A stretch of 64,000 nucleotides of DNA, from contig NZ_AP027736.1 in the NCBI RefSeq assembly GCF_030296675.1, forward strand, positions 620,001 to 684,000. Reading direction: 5' to 3'. The position numbers and the translations under genes were made by a program. Of the stretch, positions 11,068-19,479 are shown in pieces (the stretch's first letter is position 1; every line of letters starts with the position of its first letter). The notes beneath the pieces were generated by a model, which worked only from the letters and a program-made list of their open reading frames with translations, was not told the origin of the DNA and made no database searches. The DNA comes from Demequina sediminis. Its GTDB lineage: Bacteria; Actinomycetota; Actinomycetes; Actinomycetales; Demequinaceae.

Positions 11068-12930
11068 GTGCTGGAGCGCATCGGGTCGCCTCGTGATCTG
11101 CGTGGCTTGACCTATCCGGAGCTCTCCGAGTTGTCCTCGGAGATTCGCGACTTCCTGGTCGACAACGTGTCACGCACCGGGGGACACCTGGGCCCCAACC
11201 TGGGCGTGGTCGAGCTCACGATCGGCATCCACCGGGTGTTCGAGTCGCCCCACGACTCGATCGTCTTCGACACCGGCCACCAGTCGTACGTGCACAAGCT
11301 CCTCACGGGACGCCAGGACTTCTCGTCGCTGCGCAGGCGCGGAGGGCTCGCGGGCTATCCCGCGCGCCAGGAGAGCGTCCACGACATCGTCGAGAACTCC
11401 CACGCTTCGACCGCGCTGTCGTGGGCCGCGGGCATCGCGCGGGGGCACACCCTGCGCGGCGAGACCGGCCGCACCACGGTCGCCGTGATCGGCGACGGCG
11501 CGCTCACGGGAGGCATGGCCTGGGAGGCGCTCAATTCGCTCGGCGACTCGCGCGACCGGGTCGTGGTGGTCGTCAATGACAACGGGCGCTCGTACGCGCC
11601 GACCATCGGCGGTCTCGCGCGCAAGCTCGACGGCATCCGCATCGACCGTCGCTACGAGGACTTCCTGGGCTGGGGCAAGCGCACCTTCGAGAACCGCGGA
11701 CGGCTGCGCAACTTCGCGTACCTGTCCGTGATGCACGGCAAGCGTGCGCTCAAGGGCCTGCTCACCGACCCCGGCGTGTTCTCGGACCTGGGGCTCAAGT
11801 ACATCGGCCCGATCGACGGCCACGACCTTCGCCATGTCGAGACCGCGCTCGCGCAGGCGCGGGACTTTGGCGGCCCCGTGATCGTGCACGTGCTCACCGA
11901 GAAGGGTCGCGGGTACATTCCCGCGGAGCAGGACGCGGCCGACCGCTTCCACGCGGTGGGCCAGATCCACCCCGAGACGGGCCTGCCTATCGAGGCGTCG
12001 CGCTTCGGGTGGACGTCGGTGTTCGCGGACGAGATTGTCGAGATCGCGCAGGAGCGACCCGACGTGGTCGCGCTCACCGCCGCGATGCTCGCTCCCGTGG
12101 GTCTCCAGCCGCTCGCGGACCGCTATCCCGAGCGCGTGATCGACGTCGGGATCGCGGAGCAGCATGCGGTGACGAGCGCCGCGGGACTCGCATACGCGGG
12201 CCTCCACCCCGTGGTCGCCGTGTACGCCACGTTCCTCAACCGCGCGTTCGACCAGGTGCTCATGGACGTCGCGCTGCACCGCGCGGGCGTGACCTTCATG
12301 CTCGACCGCGCGGGAATCACGGGCGACGACGGCCCGAGCCACAACGGCATGTGGGACATGGCGTTGCTGCGCCACGTGCCCGGGCTGCGGCTCGCCGCGC
12401 CGCGCGACGAGCCGACCCTGAGGTCCGCGCTGCGCGACGCCATCGAGGTCGACGATGCGCCGACCGTGGTGCGCTACCCCAAGGGAGCGGTCGGGGCGCC
12501 CGTGCCTGCGCTGCGTAGGGTCGGCGACCTCGACGTGATTGCCGAGCACGGCGACAACCCCCGCGTGGTGGTCGTGGGCCTGGGATCGATGGCGACCACG
12601 GCGGTCGGCGCCGCCGAGAAGATCGCCGCGGACGGGTTCGCGACCCTCGCCGCGACGGCGACGTGGGTGCACCCGGTGCCCGAGGGGCTCGAGGAACTCA
12701 TCGCGGGCGCCGACCTGGTCGTGACGGTCGAGGATGGCCTGACCGATGCCGGGATCGGCGAGGAGTGGGCCGCGTACGCGCGGCTGGCGGGCGTACGCGC
12801 GGAGTGGGCACACCACGGCGTGCCGCGCGAGTTCCTCCAGCACGCGACACGCGCGCAGATCGTGGACGACCTGGGTCTCGACCCGTCCGCGATCGCGGAT
12901 GCGACTCTCGCGAGGCTCGAGCAGGACTGA
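11068..12930 (+). CDS. dxs: 1-deoxy-D-xylulose-5-phosphate synthase
   Basis: First step of the MEP isoprenoid pathway: pyruvate plus glyceraldehyde 3-phosphate gives DXP, with thiamine diphosphate. The 620-residue protein shows DTGHQSYVHKLLTGR, the ThDP motif GDGALTGGMAWEALN and the pyrimidine-domain segment DVGIAEQHAVTSAAGLA. GTG 11068 is chosen because AAGGAG lies 7 nt upstream. TACAGT at 11034 is a plausible -10. A perfect hairpin follows the stop, before the convergent ribonuclease gene. Confidence 0.97.
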   Translation: MLERIGSPRDLRGLTYPELSELSSEIRDFLVDNVSRTGGHLGPNLGVVELTIGIHRVFESPHDSIVFDTGHQSYVHKLLTGRQDFSSLRRRGGLAGYPARQESVHDIVENSHASTALSWAAGIARGHTLRGETGRTTVAVIGDGALTGGMAWEALNSLGDSRDRVVVVVNDNGRSYAPTIGGLARKLDGIRIDRRYEDFLGWGKRTFENRGRLRNFAYLSVMHGKRALKGLLTDPGVFSDLGLKYIGPIDGHDLRHVETALAQARDFGGPVIVHVLTEKGRGYIPAEQDAADRFHAVGQIHPETGLPIEASRFGWTSVFADEIVEIAQERPDVVALTAAMLAPVGLQPLADRYPERVIDVGIAEQHAVTSAAGLAYAGLHPVVAVYATFLNRAFDQVLMDVALHRAGVTFMLDRAGITGDDGPSHNGMWDMALLRHVPGLRLAAPRDEPTLRSALRDAIEVDDAPTVVRYPKGAVGAPVPALRRVGDLDVIAEHGDNPRVVVVGLGSMATTAVGAAEKIAADGFATLAATATWVHPVPEGLEELIAGADLVVTVEDGLTDAGIGEEWAAYARLAGVRAEWAHHGVPREFLQHATRAQIVDDLGLDPSAIADATLARLEQD

Positions 12931-12931
12931 C

Positions 12932-12955
12932 CCGCGGCGTCTCCCGACGCCGCGG
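12932..12955. terminator. bidirectional hairpin between dxs and the ribonuclease D gene
   Basis: A perfect 10-bp stem (CCGCGGCGTC with GACGCCGCGG) has a 4-nt loop. It sits alone between two convergent stops and can serve both strands. Confidence 0.75.
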
Positions 12956-12972
12956 GGCGCGAGGCCGAGGCC

Positions 12973-14268
12973 TCAGTCCTCCGCGGGCGCGGGGGTGGCG
13001 GCAGGAGCAGGGGCGAGCGCGTCGAAGGCAGCCGCGAGCTCGGGGGCCACCAGGTCGATCTGCCACGGGCGGGCTCCGCGCGACGCGAGGAACGTGCGAA
13101 TCCACGTCTCGCCGCCGCCCGGGTACTCCCAGCACGCGCGACGCAACGCGTCGGGCTGGAGGAGGTTCTCCGCGGGGACGTCGTGACGCTCCACGAGAGC
13201 GCCGATGATGGCGCGCGCGGCGTTGAGCCGGGCAAAGGCCTCGGGCCGCTTCTCCTTCCACATGCGCTGCTGCGGTGGACCGTCGCCCTGAGGCGCGCGT
13301 CGTGCGGGCAGTTCGCGCTCCTCGAGAGCGAGCGCCTGCGCGATCGCCGCGTGCCACTGCGGGGCGCGGCGGCGCGTGCCCTTCGACTGGAACTCGCGCA
13401 CCGCGATCAGGTCGTCGAGCGTGCGCGGCTTGGCCATGGCCGCGGCCACGATCGCCTGGTCGCGCAGCACACGACCGGGGGAGATGTCGCGGCGACGGGC
13501 CTCCGCGTCCCGTGCCTCCCACAGCGCCTTGACGATCGCTAGCTGACGCTGGTCGCGCAACAGGTGAGATCCGGACGTGCGCCGCCACGGCTCCTCGCGA
13601 GGCTCGGGCGGGGGAGCGAGGCGCACGGCCTCGAACTCCTGGCGCGCCCACTCGCTCTTGCCCGCGGCGTCGAGGTGCGCGCCTAGGCGCACACGCAGGT
13701 CGAGCAACACCTCGACGTCGAGAGCGGCATACACGAGCCACGCGTGGGGAAGCGGGCGGGTCGACCAGTCTTGCGCCGAGTGCTCCTTGGCGAGCACGAA
13801 TCCGAGTTCGCGCTCGACCACCGCCGCCAGGCCCACCTTGGGCCACCCGAGCAGCCGCGCACCCAGTTCGGTGTCGAAGATCCGCGCCGGGCGCATCCCC
13901 AGGTCCCTCATGCCTGGCAGGTCCTGGCTCGCCGCGTGGAAGACCCACTCCGCGTCGCCGAGCGCCTCGCCAAAGCTGCTGAGGTCAGGCAGCGCATCGG
14001 TGTCGATCAGCGCGATGCCCGCGCCCTCGCGCTTGAACTGCGCGAGGTACGTGGCCTGGCCATACCGGAAGCCCGAGGCGCGCTCGGCATCCGCTGCCAC
14101 GGGACCGGTGCCCGCGGCGAATGCCTCGCACGCCCGCGCGAGAGCCTCGGGCGTGTCGATGATGTCGGGCACGCCTCCCTCGGGCTCGGTGAGCGGGATG
14201 AGTGGTGAGGCGTCCTCGGACGGAGGGGTAGCGGCGTCCTCAGGGGACGATGCGGCGGGCTGGGTCAC
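12973..14268 (-). CDS. rnd: ribonuclease D family protein (HRDC domain)
   Basis: A 431-residue 3'-5' exoribonuclease of the RNase D type. The DEDDy exonuclease domain shows VAADAERASGFRYGQATYLA, then VFHAASQDLPGM and FDTELGARLLG. An HRDC domain follows (RDQAIVAAAMAKPRTLDDL). GTG 14268 overlaps the DUF3000 stop by GTGA, giving a two-gene operon. The Ala/Pro-rich tails at both ends look disordered. DUF3000 next to this ribonuclease is conserved in actinobacteria. Confidence 0.9.
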   Translation of the reverse strand: MTQPAASSPEDAATPPSEDASPLIPLTEPEGGVPDIIDTPEALARACEAFAAGTGPVAADAERASGFRYGQATYLAQFKREGAGIALIDTDALPDLSSFGEALGDAEWVFHAASQDLPGMRDLGMRPARIFDTELGARLLGWPKVGLAAVVERELGFVLAKEHSAQDWSTRPLPHAWLVYAALDVEVLLDLRVRLGAHLDAAGKSEWARQEFEAVRLAPPPEPREEPWRRTSGSHLLRDQRQLAIVKALWEARDAEARRRDISPGRVLRDQAIVAAAMAKPRTLDDLIAVREFQSKGTRRRAPQWHAAIAQALALEERELPARRAPQGDGPPQQRMWKEKRPEAFARLNAARAIIGALVERHDVPAENLLQPDALRRACWEYPGGGETWIRTFLASRGARPWQIDLVAPELAAAFDALAPAPAATPAPAED

Positions 14269-14825
14269 GCGGTCCTTCCCGGCAGCGCGCGCACACCCTC
14301 GGGTGTCGGCGGGACGCCCGCGCAGGCCGCCATCAGTTCTGTCCACGCCGCGATGTGCGGCGCGAGGTCGGTGGTGGTGGGCGTCCACGACGCCCTCAGC
14401 TCGATCGTGACCTCGTCGGGTCGGTCCGCGAGTTCGCCGAACGACTCCGAGGTCACCTTGGTGACGGTACCGCCCCTGGCGCGGTGCGGTGCACCGGCGA
14501 GCGACTCGGTGAGCCACGACCATGCGACCTCTCCCCACAGGTCGTCGCGGCCCACCTCGGACTCGACCGTCGCCTTCACGAGGGCGATCACGCGCATCGT
14601 CCCCTCCCACGCGGGCTGTCCCGCGGGGTCGTGGAGGATCACGAACCGCCCGGACGCGTCGAAGCCGTCACCGTCGAGGTCACCAGAGATCGCGGCGGCG
14701 AAGGGCGCGATGCGCCCGGGGGCTGGCACCTCGGTGAGGGCCACGAGCGGATGCGTGGGGGCGTCGCGCAGCGACAGCAGCGCCGCGCGGAAGTCCGCGG
14801 GCGCCGCGCCGAGGTCGCTTGCCAT
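14265..14825 (-). CDS. DUF3000 family protein
   Basis: A 186-residue soluble protein of the actinobacterial DUF3000 family, function unknown. It begins MASDLGAAPADFRAALLSLR and has the family segment DLDGDGFDASGRFVILHDPAG. It is first in an operon with the ribonuclease D gene (GTGA overlap) and divergent from gnd, with about 100 bp between starts. The constant association suggests an RNA-related role, but nothing in the sequence proves it. Confidence 0.9.
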   Translation of the reverse strand: MASDLGAAPADFRAALLSLRDAPTHPLVALTEVPAPGRIAPFAAAISGDLDGDGFDASGRFVILHDPAGQPAWEGTMRVIALVKATVESEVGRDDLWGEVAWSWLTESLAGAPHRARGGTVTKVTSESFGELADRPDEVTIELRASWTPTTTDLAPHIAAWTELMAACAGVPPTPEGVRALPGRTA

Positions 14826-14884
14826 ATCCGGAGCCTAAGCCCGCGTCGCGCGCGTGACCGTACGCCACGCGACAGCGGACCGTC

Positions 14885-14890
14885 TAGGCT
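14885..14890 (+). promoter_or_regulatory. -10 element TAGGCT before gnd
   Basis: TAGGCT lies in the divergent DUF3000-gnd gap, about 36 nt before the gnd ATG. That ATG has a modest purine-rich ribosome-binding site (AAAGGA). No good -35 element is seen. Confidence 0.35.
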
Positions 14891-14926
14891 GTTTCCGTAC
14901 CCCGGAACCCTCGAAAAGGATGGACG

Positions 14927-16363
14927 ATGGCGCTTGCTCAGATTGGCGTGACCGGACTTGCGGTGATGGGCCGCAACCTCGCACGCAACTTCGCACGCAA
15001 TGGCTTCACGGTCGCGGTGCACAACCGCTCGGTCGAGCGCATGCGCTCGCTCATCGAGGAGCACGGCGACGAGGGCGCGTTCATCGGCTGCGAGAGCCTC
15101 GAGGACTTCGTGGGAGCGCTGGCCACGCCGCGCACCGTCGTCATCATGGTGCAGGCCGGCGGTCCGACCGACGCCGTGATCGACCAGCTCACGGGGCTGC
15201 TCGAGCCCGGAGACATCATCGTCGACGCGGGCAACGCGCTGTACACGGACACGATGCGTCGCGAGAAGGACCTCGCCGCCAAGGGCCTGCACTTCGTGGG
15301 TTCGGGAGTCTCGGGCGGTGAGGAGGGTGCGCTGCTGGGCCCCTCGATCATGCCGGGTGGTCCCGCCGAGTCCTACGTCACGCTGGGCCCGATCCTCGAG
15401 AAGATCGCCGCCAAGGCCGAGGACGGGACGCCGTGCTGCGTGCACGTGGGTCCCGACGGTGCCGGCCACTTCGTCAAGATGGTCCACAACGGCATCGAGT
15501 ACGCGGACATGCAGCTGATCGGCGAGGCGTACGACCTGCTGCGCACGGGACTCGACCTCGAGCCCGCAGAGATCGCCGACATCTTCGCGGAGTGGAACCA
15601 GGGCGACCTGGAGTCCTTCCTCATCGAGATCACGGCCGAGGTGCTGCGCCAGACCGATGCCCGCACCGGCAAGGCGCTCGTCGACGTCATCAAGGACGAG
15701 GCGGGCCAGAAGGGCACCGGTCGCTGGACCGTGAAGTCCGCCCTCGACCTGGGCGTGCCCGTCACCGGCATCGCCGAGGCCACGTTCGCGCGTGCGATCT
15801 CGTCCCAGGTCGCCCAGCGTCAGGCCGCGCGCGGCGTGCTCGCAGGCGACACGCAGGCCTTCGACGTCGAGGACCGCGCCGCATTCATCGAGGACGTTCG
15901 GCTCGCGCTCTACGCGTCCAAGGTGGTCGCGTACGCGCAGGGCTTCGACCAGATCCGCGCCGCGTCCGACGAGTTCGGCTGGGACATCACGCTCGGTGAC
16001 ATGGCGAAGATCTGGCGTGCGGGCTGCATCATCCGTGCGCGCTTCCTCGACCGCATCACGGAGGCGTTCGAGCGCAACGCGGCACTGCCGAGCCTGCTGG
16101 TCGACCCGTACTTCGTCGACGAGATTGCGGGCGGCGTGGGTGCGTGGCGCCGCGTCGTGGCGCAGTCCGCGCTCACGGGCGTGCCCGCGCCCGCGTTCGC
16201 ATCCTCGCTCGCGTACTACGACTCGCTGCGTGCGGAGCGTCTGCCTGCCGCCCTGATTCAGGGCCAGCGCGACTTCTTCGGAGCGCACACGTACAAGCGC
16301 GTCGACGCGGAGGGCACCTTCCACACGCTGTGGTCGGGTGACCGCACCGAGATCGAGGCCTGA
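14927..16363 (+). CDS. gnd: NADP-dependent 6-phosphogluconate dehydrogenase, decarboxylating
   Basis: Oxidatively decarboxylates 6-phosphogluconate to ribulose 5-phosphate, making NADPH in the pentose phosphate pathway. The 478-residue length is the long, dimeric Gnd type. Visible motifs are the dinucleotide fold GLAVMGRNLARNFARNG, VGSGVSGGEEGALLGPSIMP, and GHFVKMVHNGIEYADMQ with the catalytic lysine. It is convergent with the RibD-type gene, whose 3' coding end contains a strong hairpin that can terminate gnd. Confidence 0.98.
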   Translation: MALAQIGVTGLAVMGRNLARNFARNGFTVAVHNRSVERMRSLIEEHGDEGAFIGCESLEDFVGALATPRTVVIMVQAGGPTDAVIDQLTGLLEPGDIIVDAGNALYTDTMRREKDLAAKGLHFVGSGVSGGEEGALLGPSIMPGGPAESYVTLGPILEKIAAKAEDGTPCCVHVGPDGAGHFVKMVHNGIEYADMQLIGEAYDLLRTGLDLEPAEIADIFAEWNQGDLESFLIEITAEVLRQTDARTGKALVDVIKDEAGQKGTGRWTVKSALDLGVPVTGIAEATFARAISSQVAQRQAARGVLAGDTQAFDVEDRAAFIEDVRLALYASKVVAYAQGFDQIRAASDEFGWDITLGDMAKIWRAGCIIRARFLDRITEAFERNAALPSLLVDPYFVDEIAGGVGAWRRVVAQSALTGVPAPAFASSLAYYDSLRAERLPAALIQGQRDFFGAHTYKRVDAEGTFHTLWSGDRTEIEA

Positions 16364-16376
16364 GTCTGCGCTCGCT

Positions 16377-17140
16377 CTAGGAGCGCCGGGTCCACCGGCG
16401 CATGACGAAGCCGCCGCCCTCCAGGGTGGCGGCTTCGTCCATTCCGGCGGGGACCGGGGGATCGCGGGTGCCGCGGCGGCGCCGACGACAGGGGACTCGG
16501 TGAGGCAGTAGTCGTCCACCACGCCGCGGTTGAGCAACCGGCCCGCGAGGGTGGGGCCGCCCTCGCACAGCACGCGGGACAGGCCGCGCGCGCCAAGTTG
16601 GCCGATCGCGGTGCGGGGAGACACGTCCTGGTCTCCGGCGATGATGAGGCGCTCGGCCCATTCGGGACCGAGCCTCGCGGTGGCGGGGGAGCCCGCGTGG
16701 GTCACCACCCAGGTGCGTGCCGGGGTGAGTCCGGGCGGAAGGTTGCCGGTGTGCGTCACCACGGCGACATCCACGTGCTCGCGCAACCCGAGCATCGTCC
16801 TTGCCTGGGCGAGCCCGGGACGCACGGCGAGGTCCGCGTAGCGCTCCCGGCGGGCGGTCTGCGCGCCCACGAGCACGACGTCGCACAGCGCACGCAGCAC
16901 CGCGAGGATGCGTTGGTCCTCGGGGCCGCCCAGTCCTCGTGACGTGCCGTCGGCTCCGGCGGCCTTGCCGTCCGCGCTGGCGATGAGGTTCAGGCGGACG
17001 ATGCCCGCGCGGTGGGGGTAGAGCGCGCGCAGCCTGGCCTCCGCCGGGTCGGGCGGTATCTCCCCGGGTGGCTCGCCTCGCGCGCCTCCCGTCAGGGTGG
17101 CGCCGGGTGGCGTGTGCTCGGGCGCTGTGTGATCGGCCAT
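16377..17140 (-). CDS. RibD C-terminal-type pyrimidine reductase (one frame break)
   Basis: A stand-alone reductase of the RibD_C/DHFR-like superfamily, about 254 residues repaired. It shows VRLNLIASADGKAAGADGTS, GPEDQRILAVLRALCDVVLV and the nucleotide-binding segment VLCEGGPTLAGRLL. The frame breaks at the G5 run 16456-16460 (plus-strand letters). One added base gives PAIPPVPAGMDEAATLEGGG and a normal stop at 16377. It may act in riboflavin synthesis, or reduce F420-linked or other substrates, as in many actinobacteria with several RibD_C paralogues. The ATG is preceded by GGGAGG. Confidence 0.85.
16404..16439. terminator. hairpin inside the 3' coding end of the reductase gene
   Basis: Perfect 12-bp arms (GACGAAGCCGCC with GGCGGCTTCGTC) enclose a CCCT/AGGG inner stem. 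It lies 40 nt after the gnd stop and within the last codons of the convergent reductase, so it probably terminates gnd. Confidence 0.6.
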
Positions 17141-17187
17141 CGCGCCTCCCCGCTGCGAACCCGTCCTCGCGGCCCGAAGGTGCGCCG

Positions 17188-17193
17188 TAGGCT
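17188..17193 (+). promoter_or_regulatory. -10 element TAGGCT, leaderless start of zapE
   Basis: TAGGCT ends 6 nt before GTG 17200, and no ribosome-binding site intervenes. It sits in the 59-bp divergent gap with the reductase gene. Confidence 0.45.
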
Positions 17194-17199
17194 GGGCAC

Positions 17200-18195
17200 G
17201 TGAGTGTGTCCGTCCTGGGTCGAAGGCCCGTCGTCGAACCCGCGGCTCTCATCGCCGGCCTGGTGCCGCCCCCGCACTTCGCGGAGGCATCGTTCGACTC
17301 CTATGTCCCCGATCCCGACCACCCCAGTCAAGCACAGGCGCTGGCAGCGGCGCGCGACTTCGCGCGACCGCATCAGCGGCGGCTGAGGAGCCGGCGGGGT
17401 CCAGGGGTGGGCCTCTACCTCGACGGCGGATTCGGTGTGGGCAAGACCCACCTTCTCGCCGCGATCGCGCACGCTCTCGACGGTCGGGCTGCCTTCGGCA
17501 CCTTTGTCGAGTACACGAACCTCGTGGGAGCGCTGGGCTTTGCGGCGGCGCGCGAGGCGCTCTCGGCGTTCGCGGTGGTGTGCATCGATGAGTTTGAACT
17601 CGATGACCCGGGCGACACGCTGCTGATGGCTCGCCTCATGCGCGAGCTCACCGATGCCGGGGTGTGCGTCGCGGCGACGTCGAACACGCTTCCCGATGCG
17701 CTGGGTGAGGGGCGGTTCGCGGCGGAGGACTTCCAGCGTGAGATCCAGGCCGTGGCGCGCGTCTTCGAGGTCATTCGTATCGATGGGCCCGACTACCGGC
17801 ACCGTGGATCGCTCGACTTCCCCGCTCCAGCGGACGCCGGCGCGTTGGACGCCGCGGCGGCAGAGCAGGGGGCCGCGCGCGTCGCGTGGGAAGCGCTGGT
17901 CGCGGATCTCGCGCACGTGCACCCGAGTCGCTTCGGCGCCTACGTGGATGGGGTGCGGGTCCTGGTGATCGACGGAGTGTTTCCGCTGGCCGATCAGAAC
18001 CAGGCGCTGCGCGTCGTGGGCCTCGTCGATCGGCTCTATGACCGGGACGCGCGGGTGCTCGCGGGCGGGGGTGGACTCGAGACGATCTTCACCGCCGAGA
18101 TGATGCGCGGCGGCTACCGGAAGAAGTACCTGCGTGCGCTCTCGCGCCTCGAGTCGATGGTGCATGCCGCGATCGAGCACCACCGGCCCGTCTAG
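17200..18195 (+). CDS. zapE: cell division protein ZapE / AFG1-like ATPase
   Basis: A 331-residue P-loop ATPase of the AFG1/LACE1/ZapE family. Walker A is GGFGVGKTH (residues 76-84) and Walker B is FAVVCIDEFELDD near residues 125-136. A sensor segment VCVAATSNTLPDALGEGRFA follows. The C-terminal RKKYLRALSRL is typical. In proteobacteria ZapE acts at the Z-ring under stress; the actinobacterial role is not established. The gene converges on the PPK2 gene with one base between stops and no hairpin. Confidence 0.92.
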   Translation: MSVSVLGRRPVVEPAALIAGLVPPPHFAEASFDSYVPDPDHPSQAQALAAARDFARPHQRRLRSRRGPGVGLYLDGGFGVGKTHLLAAIAHALDGRAAFGTFVEYTNLVGALGFAAAREALSAFAVVCIDEFELDDPGDTLLMARLMRELTDAGVCVAATSNTLPDALGEGRFAAEDFQREIQAVARVFEVIRIDGPDYRHRGSLDFPAPADAGALDAAAAEQGAARVAWEALVADLAHVHPSRFGAYVDGVRVLVIDGVFPLADQNQALRVVGLVDRLYDRDARVLAGGGGLETIFTAEMMRGGYRKKYLRALSRLESMVHAAIEHHRPV

Positions 18196-18196
18196 C

Positions 18197-19090
18197 TCAG
18201 GGGGTCTCCTCGAGCATGCGGGCCAGTCGAGCGCGCTCGGCGTCGAGGTCGAAGTCGGCCGCGGGCCACGTGAGGTTCATGTCCTCGAGCGTGTCGACGA
18301 GGAGCTGGGTGACCGCGAGTCGCGCGTACCACTTGTGGTCCGCGGGAATCACGTGCCACGGCGCCGATGCCGTCGACGTGTGATCAAAGACGTCCTGGTA
18401 GGCGTGCATGTAGTCGTCCCACTTCGCGCGCACATCGAGGTCGCTGGGGTTGTACTTCCAGAACTTGTCGGGCCGCGTGAGGCGTTCCGAGAGCCGCTCG
18501 AGCTGCTCGTGGGGAGAGATCATGAGGGCACACTTCAGCACGGTGATGCGTGCGGCCTCGGTCTCCCTCTCGAAGCGGATGATCTCCTCGTAGCGCTCGA
18601 GCCACGGGTCGTCCTCGACCAGTCCATCGACGCGCACGACGAGCACGTCCTCATAGTGCGAGCGGTCGAAGACGCCGATGCGCCCCGGCTGCGGAAGGGC
18701 GCGACGAATGCGCCACAGGTAGTGGTGCCGTCTCTCTTCCTCAGTGGGGACGCCGAACGCCCGCACCGTGACTCCCTGAGGGTCCACCATTCCAAGTACG
18801 TGCCGCGATATGCCTCCCTTCCCGGACGTGTCCATCCCCTGCAGGACCAACAGCACCGCTCTGGTGCCGCCCGAGCGCCCCTCTGCGTAGAGCATCTCTT
18901 GAAGGTCCGACAGCCTGCGCCCCAGGCGCTTCATGAGGGCCTCTCCCGCGGCATCGTCCCCATCGAAACCGGGCGTCGCGGACGTGTCGAGCTCACCGAG
19001 GTCGAAGCCGGGACCCACGCGCAACGCGTCCGCGGCGCGTCCCTCCCAGCCGGCCGTGGCTGACCGCTTCTTGCCGGACTTCTTGACCAT
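18197..19090 (-). CDS. ppk2: polyphosphate kinase 2 family protein
   Basis: A 297-residue PPK2-type enzyme, transferring phosphate between polyphosphate and nucleotides. Walker A is GMDTSGKGG (residues 85-93) and Walker B is GVFDRSHYEDVLV. The lid-helix segment RYEEIIRFERETEAARITVL and WKYNPSDLDVRAKWDDYMHA are family signatures. The basic N-terminus MVKKSGKKRS is typical of actinobacterial members. The sequence alone does not settle whether it phosphorylates AMP, ADP or GDP. ATG 19090 has a GGAGGA ribosome-binding site. Confidence 0.93.
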   Translation of the reverse strand: MVKKSGKKRSATAGWEGRAADALRVGPGFDLGELDTSATPGFDGDDAAGEALMKRLGRRLSDLQEMLYAEGRSGGTRAVLLVLQGMDTSGKGGISRHVLGMVDPQGVTVRAFGVPTEEERRHHYLWRIRRALPQPGRIGVFDRSHYEDVLVVRVDGLVEDDPWLERYEEIIRFERETEAARITVLKCALMISPHEQLERLSERLTRPDKFWKYNPSDLDVRAKWDDYMHAYQDVFDHTSTASAPWHVIPADHKWYARLAVTQLLVDTLEDMNLTWPAADFDLDAERARLARMLEETP

Positions 19091-19198
19091 GTCGTCCTCC
19101 GTTGGATCGGGTCCTCTCACCGTAGCCGTGCACGCGGGCTCACGCCCTGATAGACCTGGCAGGAGGGGCGCACAGCGTGGCCACGAGGGAGGTGTGCG

Positions 19199-19381
19199 GT
19201 GAGCAGGGACGGCGGCGCGGCGGCGAGCGGTGGCGCGCTCTACGGGCTCGGGATCTTTGGCGGGATCGTCTGGTTCTGGACGCAGGCTGAGGGGTTCTGG
19301 GAGCACGTCGGCGCGATCTTTCAGGGCATCTTCTGGACCGCCTTCATGGTCTACGAGGGCTTCAGGGCACTCGCGGGGTAG
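19199..19381 (+). CDS. small single-pass membrane protein, unknown
   Basis: A 60-residue protein with aromatic-rich hydrophobic segments (YGLGIFGGIVWFWTQAEGFW and GAIFQGIFWTAFMVYEGF). It starts at GTG 19199 after GAGGGAGG. It is divergent from the PPK2 gene and ends about 100 nt before the HNH gene. I recognise no family, though short membrane proteins of this kind are common in Micrococcales. It is judged real from its start signals and protein-like composition. Confidence 0.6.
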   Translation: MSRDGGAAASGGALYGLGIFGGIVWFWTQAEGFWEHVGAIFQGIFWTAFMVYEGFRALAG

Positions 19382-19479
19382 AGCGGGGGCGCCAGGGTGA
19401 TGCCTGGTATTCGTGTCTTTTCGCTTGGCGGGGAGCCCCTTTTGTCCTGATTGTCAGACCTTGTGTGTTGACTGTTGTC

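Noticed and set aside
14639..17140. An 833-codon frame extending the RibD-type reductase across gnd
   Set aside because: Beyond 16460 it is antisense to gnd. A one-base repair gives a normal reductase C-terminus ending at 16377.
19382..19479. An insertion-sequence end or terminator before the HNH gene (GGGG-AG-CCCC followed by TTTT)
   Set aside because: The stem is only 4 bp, and no inverted partner or target duplication is found on the other side of the gene.
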